64,000 bases of DNA from G963665185 sp963665185 (GTDB lineage: Bacteria > Desulfobacterota > Desulfovibrionia > Desulfovibrionales > Desulfovibrionaceae), in the NCBI GenBank assembly GCA_963665185.2, contig CAXXPO010000026.1, positions 62,001 to 126,000 on the forward strand, in the 5' to 3' direction. The translations under genes and the position numbers were made by a program. The notes below the pieces were generated by a model that was not told the DNA's origin, searched no databases, and saw only the letters and a list, made by a program, of their open reading frames with translations. Positions 26,001 through 34,706 of the stretch are shown piece after piece; positions within the stretch are counted from its first letter, which is position 1; each line of letters starts with the position of its first letter.

Positions 26001-26654
26001 TCATCTTTCGAAAAAAGGGCATGAATGACCGTGCAAGATTTCGAAAACCTCGGCGTAGCGCCCGGAACGGCTGGTCGCGCCACGATAGGCGGCCAAGCCC
26101 TGCATGGCGTCGGCGTAGCTCACTCCGGACAGGTCGGAGTAGGCCATAATGGCTTCACGCTTACGCTCAATGGTGGTGGTGATATTGACGGCCATTTCAT
26201 GACGGGCCATCGGGGGTCTGAGTTCGTATCCGTAAATGGTGGGGACGTCCCAGGTCTCTCCTTCAAGCTCCGGAGTCTCCTGGATGCTGGACGCCATTGC
26301 CGCGGTTTTTATCATGCAACTCAAACCGTGATGTTCGGGTGTCGGATCCAGGGAGTGATAGGTAAAGATGATTTCCGGCCGTAGTTCGCGGAACATGTTG
26401 GCGGTTGCCAGCATGGTGTTGCGGGTGAACAGTTCGGGACCTTTACCCAGACGAAGGAAACGTACCGAGTGGGCTCGCAACATGGCTGCGGCGCGGGCGG
26501 CCTCCGGCCGCAGACGTTCACAATCCTCCCCCTGGTAGGTGAGGAAAATGTGAATGACACGATATCCCTGCCTTGCCAACAGAGCTGTGGACCCCCCACA
26601 TGCCATTTCAACATCGCCTGGGGTCAACCCGAATGCGAGAATTGTAGTGCTCAT
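26001..26654 (-). CDS. PIG-L family protein with altered catalytic motif
   Basis: 217 residues with the PIG-L (LmbE) deacetylase fold: strand 'TTILAFGLTPGDVEMACGG' at the N-terminus, 'VIHIFLTYQGED', 'LRPEIIFTYHSLDPTPEHHG' and a C-terminal helical part. Active members carry an [A/P]HPDDE motif; here the matching residues 11-16 read TPGDVE, so the zinc His is Thr and the catalytic first Asp is Gly. The second motif keeps two His ('PEHHGL'). It may be a non-hydrolytic or differently active member. Start ATG at 26652-26654. Confidence 0.75.
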   Translation of the reverse strand: MSTTILAFGLTPGDVEMACGGSTALLARQGYRVIHIFLTYQGEDCERLRPEAARAAAMLRAHSVRFLRLGKGPELFTRNTMLATANMFRELRPEIIFTYHSLDPTPEHHGLSCMIKTAAMASSIQETPELEGETWDVPTIYGYELRPPMARHEMAVNITTTIERKREAIMAYSDLSGVSYADAMQGLAAYRGATSRSGRYAEVFEILHGHSCPFFER

Positions 26655-26831
26655 AATAATATGACTCTGACCGAAATTTTTTGGGTTAATAGGCCTTAAT
26701 AGTTGGGTTGGCAAGGGTTTTGAGGATTATGTGGACACAAAGAGCTGTCAGAGAAAAGCAACGGATGTGCATTTTATGGCAAATGAACCTGGATTGAAGC
26801 TGTCTTGAAACAATCGGGCGGCGTCTGCGGT

Positions 26832-27254
26832 TCAGTGCATGACGAGTACGGGGCAGTGGGCCAGATGGAGCACCTGATGCGTAACACTTCCTAGAACAAT
26901 TCCTTCCAGGTCGGACTTGCCGCGAGAGCCCATGATGATGAGGTCGCATTGTTCCACTTCGGCCACCTCGGCAATGGTCTTCGAAGGCGTGCCGCCTATG
27001 ATGCGCGTGGTATATTCAATTTGGGCCTTGCTTGTCGTTTCCTCCACCGGGGCCATGATTTGTCTGGAGGTTTCGGCAGAATGGTTCAGAACGTGTTGGA
27101 AGTTCGGTTCTCCAAGCGTGATTGGAACCGGGCGGTGTACATGCAGCAGAAGCAGGGAGGCGTTGTGTGTCCGAGCCATGTCAAGGGCGTAATCAAGCGC
27201 GTTCTGGCTGTGGGTGCTGCCGTCTATGGGAACAAGAATCTTGTGGATGTTCAT
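26832..27254 (-). CDS. Universal stress protein, UspA family
   Basis: 140 residues, a single Usp domain. N-terminal strand 'KILVPIDGSTHSQNALDYAL', and C-terminal ATP-binding loop 'GSRGKSDLEGIVLGSVT', fitting G-2x-G-9x-G-S/T, so it is likely the ATP-binding type. Cytoplasmic; stress or starvation role by family. The ATG at 27252-27254 begins MNIHKILV. Confidence 0.92.
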   Translation of the reverse strand: MNIHKILVPIDGSTHSQNALDYALDMARTHNASLLLLHVHRPVPITLGEPNFQHVLNHSAETSRQIMAPVEETTSKAQIEYTTRIIGGTPSKTIAEVAEVEQCDLIIMGSRGKSDLEGIVLGSVTHQVLHLAHCPVLVMH

Positions 27255-27487
27255 GGCTGACTCCATGGCTGGTGATGGCGGGAATGGCTGTCTTATTGAA
27301 CAGCTTGCATTTTTTCTTTTAACAGCCCGTGTACAGGTTGCCGTTTTCATACACCGTCCGGCATATGTTGACAATCGCTGCCCGGAGAATGTTTGTTCGT
27401 TTCGTGGAATTCTTGACCGGTGGGATGCTTTGGAATAGCATTCCACGGTTTGACGAATTGAGTAAATTCTGCTTGGAGGCAGCTATC

Positions 27488-28414
27488 ATGGTGCAACAGA
27501 CCGAGACTATATGGTTCAACGGCAAACTTGTTCCCTGGAACGAGGCCAACGTCCATGTTTTGACCCATGCCTTGCATTACGGGACGGGCGTTTTCGAAGG
27601 CATTCGGGCCTACAAGTGTGCAGATGGACGCTCCGCTGTTTTTCGCCTTAAGGAACATGCGGAGCGACTGGTGGATTCTGCCAAGATTCTGGGAATCGGC
27701 ATGCCCTATTCCAGCACTGAAATTGCCACTGCAATTGTGGAAACCCTCCAGGCGAACAAGTTGGATGCCGCCTACATCCGTCCGTTGGTTTTCGTAGGAG
27801 AGGGGAGCATGGGCGTTCACCCGGGGAACAATCCCATCCACACCTGCATCGCGACCTGGTCGTGGGGTGCGTATCTTGGCGAGGATGCTCTGGAAAAAGG
27901 TATTCGTATCAAGACGTCCACCTTTACCCGCCACCACGTCAATGTCATGATGACCAAGGCCAAGGCCAGCGGCAACTATGTGAACTCGGTGCTTGCCAAA
28001 ATGGAAGCCGTGGCCGACGGGTACGACGAGGCCATGATGCTGGACCCCGACGGATACGTTGCCGAGGGCAGCGGGGAAAATCTGTTTATCGTGACCAAAA
28101 GTGGCGCTTTGAAAACTGCGCCTCTTACCTCGGTGCTGGCGGGCATCACCCGTGAGAGCATCATCACCCTGGCCCGTGATATGGGCTATGAAATGCTGGA
28201 GCAGCGCTATACCCGCGATGAGCTGTATACGGCTCGTGAAGCCTTTTTTACCGGTACAGCCGCCGAACTGACGCCGATTCGTGAATGCGATCGCCGTACG
28301 ATCGGCACGGGCAGGGCCGGGGAAACCGCACTGGCCCTGCAAAAGGAATTTTTCAAGATTGTCACAGGAGCCAATCCCAAGTATGCGGATTGGCTGCATT
28401 ATTACGAAGTATAG
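27488..28414 (+). CDS. ilvE: Branched-chain amino-acid aminotransferase
   Basis: Class IV PLP-dependent transaminase of 308 residues catalysing the last step of Leu, Ile and Val synthesis. Family segments: 'IWFNGKLVPWNEANVHVLTH', 'HYGTGVFEGIRAY', the PLP-lysine region 'MMTKAKASGNYVNSVLAK', 'EGSGENLFIV' and 'EAFFTGTAAELTPIRECD'. The ATG at 27488 has GGAGG upstream. The replication gene dnaX follows 33 bases downstream and may be co-transcribed. Confidence 0.95.
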   Translation: MVQQTETIWFNGKLVPWNEANVHVLTHALHYGTGVFEGIRAYKCADGRSAVFRLKEHAERLVDSAKILGIGMPYSSTEIATAIVETLQANKLDAAYIRPLVFVGEGSMGVHPGNNPIHTCIATWSWGAYLGEDALEKGIRIKTSTFTRHHVNVMMTKAKASGNYVNSVLAKMEAVADGYDEAMMLDPDGYVAEGSGENLFIVTKSGALKTAPLTSVLAGITRESIITLARDMGYEMLEQRYTRDELYTAREAFFTGTAAELTPIRECDRRTIGTGRAGETALALQKEFFKIVTGANPKYADWLHYYEV

Positions 28415-28447
28415 CCAATCCGGGATATCATTCCGGCCGGAAGGTAA

Positions 28448-30391
28448 ATGAGCGGTTCCAATCTTACAGCCAAATACAGACCCCAGCGGTTTTCCGATGT
28501 GGCCGGGCAGCGGGCATTAAAAAGCGTGCTGTCCCGCGCAGCGGCGGAGAATCGTATCGCCCCGGCCTATCTGTTCAGCGGAACCAGGGGGGTGGGCAAA
28601 ACCACTCTGGCCCGTATTTTGGCCAAGGCGGTCAACTGCGAACAGGCTCCCACGGCAGAGCCTTGCAACAAGTGCAGGCATTGCCGGGCCATTACCGCGG
28701 GCACGGCTGTGGACGTGGTGGAAATCGACGCAGCGTCCAACCGTGGTATCGACGATGCCCGGCGTCTTAAAGAAGATATCGGATACGCTCCCTTGGAGTG
28801 CCGCTATAAGGTTTTCATCATCGATGAGGCCCACATGCTTACCCGTGAGGCATTCAACGCGTTGCTGAAAACCCTGGAAGAGCCGCCGCCGCACGCCTGT
28901 TTTGTTTTGGCCACGACCGAGCCGCACAAGTTTCCCGCCACCATCATAAGCCGCTGCCAGCACTATACGTTCAAGCGGCTGTTGCAAAAGGAGTTGGAAG
29001 CCCACCTTTCCTGGTTGCTGGAGCAGGAAGGCATACCTTTCGAGCCGGCTGCAGTGAGCCTTATCGCCAGGCGTGGTTCGGGCAGCGTGCGTGATACCAT
29101 GTCCCTGCTTTCCCAGGTATTGGCATTGGGCAGCGACAGTCTGAGCGATGACGATGCCCGGGCTGTCCTCGGACTGGCAGGACAGGAAGTTTTTTTTGAA
29201 ATAATGGCCGGTGTGCATGGTCGCGACTGCCCGGCGCTGAGCCGTATTCTGCGACAGGTGCTGGACCAGGGGCTGGATCTGGGATTTTTTCTGCGAGAAC
29301 TCTCCACTGCGTGGCGTAACATGTTCTTGCTGCGCCAAGCCGGGGAAGCGGCTGTGGAGCTTATGGAAATGGCTCCGTATGAAGTGGACGCCTGGAAGGA
29401 GTGGGCCGGGAAGTTCGATCTGCCCCACATCCATGCCTGTTGGCAGATGACCCTGGAGGGGCAGCGCCGTGTTCTGACCAGCCTGGAGCCGGCCATGGCT
29501 TTGGAGTTGCTGCTGTTTAACCTAGCCTGCCTGCCGCAACTGGTGAACCTGGACGATCCGGGGGCATTGCCACCGCCGGTGTCCAGACCGGGCCAGGCGA
29601 ATTCCCAACAGGCAGGAGTATCGGCGTCAGGCCCCGTACAGGCGGGGACGGCTCAAAAAAAAACTCTCCAACCTAAGCCGGTAGCATCGGCAGTTTCCAC
29701 CTCTCCATATTCGTCGACTGGAGATTCCGCGGTTTCCGAGGAAGTTTCCGTGCATGGGACGAAGCGGTCGGAAGAGTCGAAACCGGGAGTGCAGACGGAA
29801 AAATTGGCCCGCTCAACCCGGCCCCCACGGGAGGACTCGCCGGAGGATCTGCCACCATGGGAAGAGCAGTCGGATAAACCTGATGCCCAACCCGCTGAAA
29901 TAAAAATTCAGAGCGTGGTTGCCACATCCGTGGACCGACCTGTCGAATCTTTGGCCCATTACGAAGACGATTCCGAGGATGAAGGCCCGGCACTATCCGT
30001 CGGTTCTGCGAGATGTTCTTCTGGGGTGACTTCTTCTGTGAGAACGGACGCCCAGGGCTTCATGGAATTTGTGGCCCACAGGTTCGAGGAAAAGGGAGAG
30101 CAGCTTAACGGGCTGGGTCGGGTCAAGGCCAGATTTTTCCAAGGATGCCTGACCCTGGAGTGCATGGGCCATACGCATGTCAAATCCTTGTCCGCCAACG
30201 GGCACATGGAACAGGTAGAGCACCTGGCCAATGAATATTTCGGAGCGGGAACACTGGTTCGTCTCGACGTCAAGGGGACAAGCCCGGACAAAAGCATGAA
30301 GCAGATCCGCGACGAAGTGCTTTCGCATCCCTCCATAGAGGGGATTCTCAAGACCTTTGGTGCACAAGTGGTTAAAATCAGCCGATCCTAA
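28448..30391 (+). CDS. dnaX: DNA polymerase III subunit tau/gamma
   Basis: Clamp-loader ATPase of 647 residues. Walker A is 'GTRGVGKTTLARILAKA', the zinc module has 'CEQAPTAEPCNKCRHC', the DExx box is 'KVFIIDEAHMLT', and sensor 1 lies in 'CFVLATTEPHKFP'. After domain III (about residue 375) comes a low-complexity Pro/Ser/Glu linker and a C-terminal tau domain. The linker contains a nine-A run at 29655-29663 that could give a shorter gamma form (listed separately). Head of a dnaX-ybaB-recR group, a widespread arrangement. Confidence 0.97.
   Translation: MSGSNLTAKYRPQRFSDVAGQRALKSVLSRAAAENRIAPAYLFSGTRGVGKTTLARILAKAVNCEQAPTAEPCNKCRHCRAITAGTAVDVVEIDAASNRGIDDARRLKEDIGYAPLECRYKVFIIDEAHMLTREAFNALLKTLEEPPPHACFVLATTEPHKFPATIISRCQHYTFKRLLQKELEAHLSWLLEQEGIPFEPAAVSLIARRGSGSVRDTMSLLSQVLALGSDSLSDDDARAVLGLAGQEVFFEIMAGVHGRDCPALSRILRQVLDQGLDLGFFLRELSTAWRNMFLLRQAGEAAVELMEMAPYEVDAWKEWAGKFDLPHIHACWQMTLEGQRRVLTSLEPAMALELLLFNLACLPQLVNLDDPGALPPPVSRPGQANSQQAGVSASGPVQAGTAQKKTLQPKPVASAVSTSPYSSTGDSAVSEEVSVHGTKRSEESKPGVQTEKLARSTRPPREDSPEDLPPWEEQSDKPDAQPAEIKIQSVVATSVDRPVESLAHYEDDSEDEGPALSVGSARCSSGVTSSVRTDAQGFMEFVAHRFEEKGEQLNGLGRVKARFFQGCLTLECMGHTHVKSLSANGHMEQVEHLANEYFGAGTLVRLDVKGTSPDKSMKQIRDEVLSHPSIEGILKTFGAQVVKISRS
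29655..29676 (+). promoter_or_regulatory. Candidate frameshift/slippage site in dnaX
   Basis: Nine consecutive A (codons CAA AAA AAA ACT) occur at about residue 403. A -1 shift, or one extra A in the mRNA, leads to AAC TCT CCA ACC TAA, a stop four codons later at 29674-29676. The product would be about 409 residues, close to the E. coli gamma length of 431. Both ribosomal frameshifting (E. coli) and A-run transcript slippage (Thermus) are known for dnaX. Confidence 0.6.
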
Positions 30392-30484
30392 GTGCTACCT
30401 TGCAGGATAATCTGTACGGGCAGTAAGTATCAGTGAAATTGGCGGAAATGGCTCTGCCGAAGAATACCATTCAGGGAGGAAAAT

Positions 30485-30796
30485 ATGCGCGGAATGAACG
30501 ATCTGGTGCGCCAGGCGCAGGTCATGCATAAGAAGATCGAAAAGATGCAGAAGGAACTGGAAACCCAGACCGTGGAGGCCACCAGTGGCGGCGGTATGGT
30601 CACGGTGACAGCCAATGGCGGCGGAGAAGTCGTTGCCATCAGGATCGACCCCGCAGCCGTGGACCCCAACGATGTGGATATGCTTCAGGATCTGGTTCTG
30701 GCCGCAGTTGCCGAGGCCTTGAAAAAAGCCAAGGAAATGAGTGAGTCCGAAATGAGCAAGATTACCGGCGGGATGAAATTGCCGGGTATGTTCTAA
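30485..30796 (+). CDS. YbaB/EbfC nucleoid-associated protein
   Basis: 103 residues, small DNA-binding dimer with 'MRGMNDLVRQAQVMHKKIEK', the glycine-rich 'ATSGGGMVTVTANGGGEVVA' and 'DLVLAAVAEALKKAKEMSES'. AGGAGG upstream of the ATG. It sits between dnaX and recR, the normal neighbourhood for this family. Confidence 0.95.
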   Translation: MRGMNDLVRQAQVMHKKIEKMQKELETQTVEATSGGGMVTVTANGGGEVVAIRIDPAAVDPNDVDMLQDLVLAAVAEALKKAKEMSESEMSKITGGMKLPGMF

Positions 30797-30831
30797 AGTT
30801 GCGTTGCACACGATAATTCGGACAATATGTA

Positions 30832-31437
30832 GTGAACAATCTTCCTAAGCCATTGCGTGAAGTGGTGCAGCGTCTGGCCGGTCTGCCCGGCATGGGGCCC
30901 AAATCGGCCCTGCGGGCCGGGCTGATCATGCTCAAATGGCCCCGTGAACGGGCCGAGGGTCTTGGACAGGCCATCATCGACATGCGACGGAGCATGTGTT
31001 TCTGCTCCCGTTGTCGGTCTCTGAGTGATGCCGATCCATGCCCTATTTGTTCAGATCCTTCACGGGATGTGGACCGGCTTTGTCTGGTTGCGGAATGGGA
31101 CAGTCTCATCGCCATGGAACAGGCTGGAATCTTTACCGGCCTGTACCTGGTGCTTGGAGGGCTTATTGCGCCATTGGACGGTGTAAAACCGGACAGCCTG
31201 GAAATAGGCACCCTGAAACACCGTCTGGAGGAAGGAGGAGTTCAGGAGCTTATCCTTGCTTTGGGCGCGACCATGGAAGCCGAGGCCACTGCCTCGTACA
31301 TCAAGAACATGGTGGAGCGGGAGTTTCCCGACGTGGCTATAAGCCGGCTGGCCCAGGGCATTCCCCTTGGTTCGGAGGTCAAGCATGTGGACAAGGAAAC
31401 TCTGCGCCAGTCCATGCTGTACAGGCAGAAATTGTAA
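30832..31437 (+). CDS. recR: Recombination mediator protein RecR
   Basis: 201 residues, normal length. Helix-hairpin-helix 'LAGLPGMGPKSALRAGL', the four-Cys zinc finger 'CFCSRCRSLSDADPCPIC', and a Toprim domain ('LCLVAEWDSLIAMEQAGIFT'). It works with RecF/RecO loading RecA at gaps. The start is a GTG at 30832; no strong ribosome site is visible, and it lies 35 bases after ybaB. Confidence 0.96.
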   Translation: MNNLPKPLREVVQRLAGLPGMGPKSALRAGLIMLKWPRERAEGLGQAIIDMRRSMCFCSRCRSLSDADPCPICSDPSRDVDRLCLVAEWDSLIAMEQAGIFTGLYLVLGGLIAPLDGVKPDSLEIGTLKHRLEEGGVQELILALGATMEAEATASYIKNMVEREFPDVAISRLAQGIPLGSEVKHVDKETLRQSMLYRQKL

Positions 31438-31484
31438 CCCCATATCGGCAAGGCACGACGTGTTGTCTTGTGCTGATTGAGATC

Positions 31485-33695
31485 ATGCAGCACCAACTCC
31501 CCACAGATATCAAGGAAACCGCGCGGTTGACATTGGAAGTCCAGAGTGTGGTCTTTTCCAATGCGGAAAACGGTTGGGGCGTGGTGCGCGGCACATCCCC
31601 GGACGAGCCGGGAATGATTTCCGCAGTGGGACTCATTGGCGAAGTCGCGGCGGGGGAACTGCTGGAAATGGCGGGACATTGGAAGGAGCACCCCAAGTTT
31701 GGCCGCCAATTTTCCGTGGAAAGTGCTATCCGCACCTATCCGGCCACGGAGAACGGCATCATCCGCTATCTGTCCTCCGGCATGATACGCGGGGTGGGAA
31801 AAACCATGGCCAAGCGAATGGTCGCGCTCTTTGGCCCGGATGTGCTTGAGATTCTGGATACCGACCCGGAACAGCTGTTGAACGTCGAAGGCATTGGACG
31901 TAAGAAATTGGAACGCATCCGGGAGTCCTGGGATTCGCAACGCGACATTCGGTCTCTGATGCTTTTTTTGCAGACCAACGGCATTCCCACCACTTTTGCA
32001 GGGCGGATTTTCAAACTCTGGGGTGCGGGCAGCGAGGCCCGGCTTAAGGAAAATCCATACGAACTGGCGTATGAAATCAGGGGCATCGGCTTTCGCAAGG
32101 CCGATGAAATGGCCCTTAAACTCGGATTTGCCGCAGATTCCAGAGAACGAGTGGAAGCGGCCTGCGTTTATTGCCTGTTCACCATGGGGGAGCGGGGCCA
32201 TCTGTTCTGTCCGGCCCCTGAGTTGTTCGGCAAGGTTGCGGAAATTCTTGGTGAGGTCAGCGAGGAAGGGTTTGACGATGCCCTGACCATTCTGGAAGAG
32301 CGCAAGCGTATCCGCATAGAACGGTTGTTCGCGCAGGACATCGACAAGGCTGTCTATCTTCATCATTTCTACACCTGGGAACGCAAAATTTCCCAGCGGC
32401 TGTACCACCTCATTTCCCATCCGTGTCCAGAAACGACCAGGCAAAAGGTGGACAAGCTTCTGCCCGATCTGGAGCGGGACGCGCAAATCGCCTTGTCTCC
32501 CGAGCAACGCGAGGCAGTATTGGAGGCTTGCGGCAACAAGGTTTTCATCATCACGGGCGGGCCTGGCACAGGCAAGACCACAATCACCCGCATGATTGTG
32601 CGTTCTCTGAGCGAGACCGGGCTCAAGCTCAAGCTTGCTGCGCCTACTGGCCGTGCAGCCAAACGGCTGTCCGAAGCCGCAGGCATGAGCGCGTCCACCA
32701 TTCATCGGTTGCTGCAGTATTCACCGGAAACGGGTTTTCAATTGGGGGAGGACAATAAACTCAAGGCCGACGCGCTGGTTGTTGACGAAGCCAGTATGTT
32801 GGATGCGGGACTGTTCAATGCCGTGCTTTCCTCTCTGCCTTTAACCTGCCGCCTGATTCTGGTTGGCGATGTCAACCAGTTGCCCAGCGTGGGGCCGGGG
32901 AATGTCCTTTCCGATCTGTTGACCAGCGAAACCATTCCCAGTGTCAGGTTGACCCAGATTTTTCGGCAGGCCATGGAAAGCCGCATCGTGCTCAATGCGC
33001 ACAAGATCAATCAGGGAGAATTTCCCAGCGAGGCACCGGATCAGATCCCACCAAACAAGGATTTCTGGTGGATACAGCAGGATGATCCGGCTCGAGTTCA
33101 GGACTTGGTGCGGCAATGCGTGTGCGAACGCATTCCGGCTGCCTACGGATTTGACCCCTTGCGCGATGTGCAGGTGCTTACCCCTATGCACAAAGGGGAT
33201 GTTGGTACACTGGCGCTCAATCAGATGTTGCAGAACGGTCTGAATCCCGGCCGACGCGAACTGAGCAGGGGAAACCAACGTTTTCGGAAAGGCGACCGTG
33301 TGCTGCAACTTCGCAATGACTACGACAAGGACGTTTTCAATGGCGACATGGGATGGGTCGAGGAAATTGACTTTGAAACGGGTGAGTTGTCCGTGGATTT
33401 TGACGGGCGTAGTGTCGCCTATGAGCTCACGGAGTTGGATGAATTGACCCTTGCTTATGCTGTCAGCGTTCATAAGTCGCAGGGCAGCGAATACAAGGCT
33501 GTAGTCATTCCCATGGTCACGCAGCATTATGTTCTGCTGCAACGCAATTTGCTGTACACTGGTCTTACCAGGGCCAGAGAGCTGGCCATCATTGTGGGGA
33601 GCCGCAAGGCCGTGGGTATCGCCCTGGCAAACAACAAGTCGGACAAGCGGTTCACCAACCTGCGGTATATGCTCATGGATTTGTTCAATTCATGA
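31485..33695 (+). CDS. recD2: RecD2-type superfamily 1 DNA helicase
   Basis: 736 residues, the stand-alone RecD2 form rather than a RecBCD subunit. The N-terminal OB-like and helix-hairpin-helix parts ('IRYLSSGMIRGVGKTMAKRM', 'NVEGIGRKKLERIRESW') precede Walker A 'ITGGPGTGKTTITRMI' near residue 355, motif II 'LVVDEASMLDAGL', 'LILVGDVNQLPSVGPG' and the C-terminal motif 'AVSVHKSQGSEYKAVVIP'. A 5'-3' helicase in repair. I use the ATG at 31485; longer frames overlap recR. Confidence 0.93.
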   Translation: MQHQLPTDIKETARLTLEVQSVVFSNAENGWGVVRGTSPDEPGMISAVGLIGEVAAGELLEMAGHWKEHPKFGRQFSVESAIRTYPATENGIIRYLSSGMIRGVGKTMAKRMVALFGPDVLEILDTDPEQLLNVEGIGRKKLERIRESWDSQRDIRSLMLFLQTNGIPTTFAGRIFKLWGAGSEARLKENPYELAYEIRGIGFRKADEMALKLGFAADSRERVEAACVYCLFTMGERGHLFCPAPELFGKVAEILGEVSEEGFDDALTILEERKRIRIERLFAQDIDKAVYLHHFYTWERKISQRLYHLISHPCPETTRQKVDKLLPDLERDAQIALSPEQREAVLEACGNKVFIITGGPGTGKTTITRMIVRSLSETGLKLKLAAPTGRAAKRLSEAAGMSASTIHRLLQYSPETGFQLGEDNKLKADALVVDEASMLDAGLFNAVLSSLPLTCRLILVGDVNQLPSVGPGNVLSDLLTSETIPSVRLTQIFRQAMESRIVLNAHKINQGEFPSEAPDQIPPNKDFWWIQQDDPARVQDLVRQCVCERIPAAYGFDPLRDVQVLTPMHKGDVGTLALNQMLQNGLNPGRRELSRGNQRFRKGDRVLQLRNDYDKDVFNGDMGWVEEIDFETGELSVDFDGRSVAYELTELDELTLAYAVSVHKSQGSEYKAVVIPMVTQHYVLLQRNLLYTGLTRARELAIIVGSRKAVGIALANNKSDKRFTNLRYMLMDLFNS

Positions 33696-33737
33696 AGTTG
33701 GGGGTGGTTTTGCACCTATTTTGTCAACGAGGTCTGG

Positions 33738-34706
33738 ATGCTTCCTGAATTTCCTGAAAGTGCCGTGGCAGCGGATAAAGTCGCGGTGCTTATTCCCTGC
33801 TATAACGAGGAAACCACTGTGGCCCAGGTGGTCCGGGATTTTCGACAGGAATTGCCCAATGCGGCCATCTATGTTTTTGACAACAATTCCACGGACAGTA
33901 CGCGCATCCTTGCCCTGGAAGCAGGAGCCATCGTGCGTAGCGAACCGTTGCAGGGGAAAGGCAACGTCATCCGTACCATGTTCCGCACCGTGGAGGCGGA
34001 TTGCTACGTCATGGTGGATGGCGACAGCACCTACCCGGCCACGCATGTCCATGATCTGATGCGTCCGGTATTGGAGGGCAGGGCGGACATGGTGGTGGGT
34101 GACAGGCTTTCCTCCAGGGCGTACGATGCTCAGAATACCAGGGTCCTGCACGGCTTTGGCAATCGTTTGGTGCGTTGGCTTATCAATGGTTTGTATGGAA
34201 GCGGCGTACGAGATGTCATGACCGGTTACCGGGTTTTCAGCAGGATGTTCGTCAAGACCATGCCGGTCCTGAGCAGCGGTTTTGAAGTGGAAACCGAGAT
34301 GACGTTACATGCCCTGGACAAGGGACTCCGTATTGAAGAGATTCCCATTGATTATTTGCAACGCCCCGTTGGGAGCGAATCCAAGCTGAATACACTGCGC
34401 GACGGCCTTTTGGTGCTCCGAACCATCGCTTCTATCGTGAAATATTACAAGCCGTTGACTTTTTTCGGAGGACTGACGCTCCTCTTTGGATGTCTGGGCC
34501 TTGTTGCCGGTTTTTTTCCAGTGGCCGAGTACGTGCGTTACAGCTACGTGTACAGGGTTCCCATGGTCATACTGGCTGTGTCCCTTGAACTGATGGCCAT
34601 GCTTTTCTTGTGTTGCGGCTTGATTCTGGACACTATCGTCCGCCTGCACAAAGAGCGTTACGCCCTGCAAATCAATGCCTATGTTTCCGAAAAACATAAA
34701 AGTTGA
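33738..34706 (+). CDS. GT2 polyprenyl-phosphate glycosyltransferase (DPM1-like) with C-terminal helices
   Basis: 322 residues. The GT-A domain has 'VLIPCYNEETTVAQVVRDF', 'DNNSTDSTR', 'PLQGKGNVIRTMF' and the metal-binding 'VMVDGDSTYPA'. Two hydrophobic helices near residues 240-300 anchor it. By family it moves a sugar from a nucleotide donor to undecaprenyl phosphate at the inner membrane, giving the lipid-linked donor for a GT-C enzyme. The next gene is exactly such an enzyme and overlaps it by 32 bases. Confidence 0.88.
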   Translation: MLPEFPESAVAADKVAVLIPCYNEETTVAQVVRDFRQELPNAAIYVFDNNSTDSTRILALEAGAIVRSEPLQGKGNVIRTMFRTVEADCYVMVDGDSTYPATHVHDLMRPVLEGRADMVVGDRLSSRAYDAQNTRVLHGFGNRLVRWLINGLYGSGVRDVMTGYRVFSRMFVKTMPVLSSGFEVETEMTLHALDKGLRIEEIPIDYLQRPVGSESKLNTLRDGLLVLRTIASIVKYYKPLTFFGGLTLLFGCLGLVAGFFPVAEYVRYSYVYRVPMVILAVSLELMAMLFLCCGLILDTIVRLHKERYALQINAYVSEKHKS

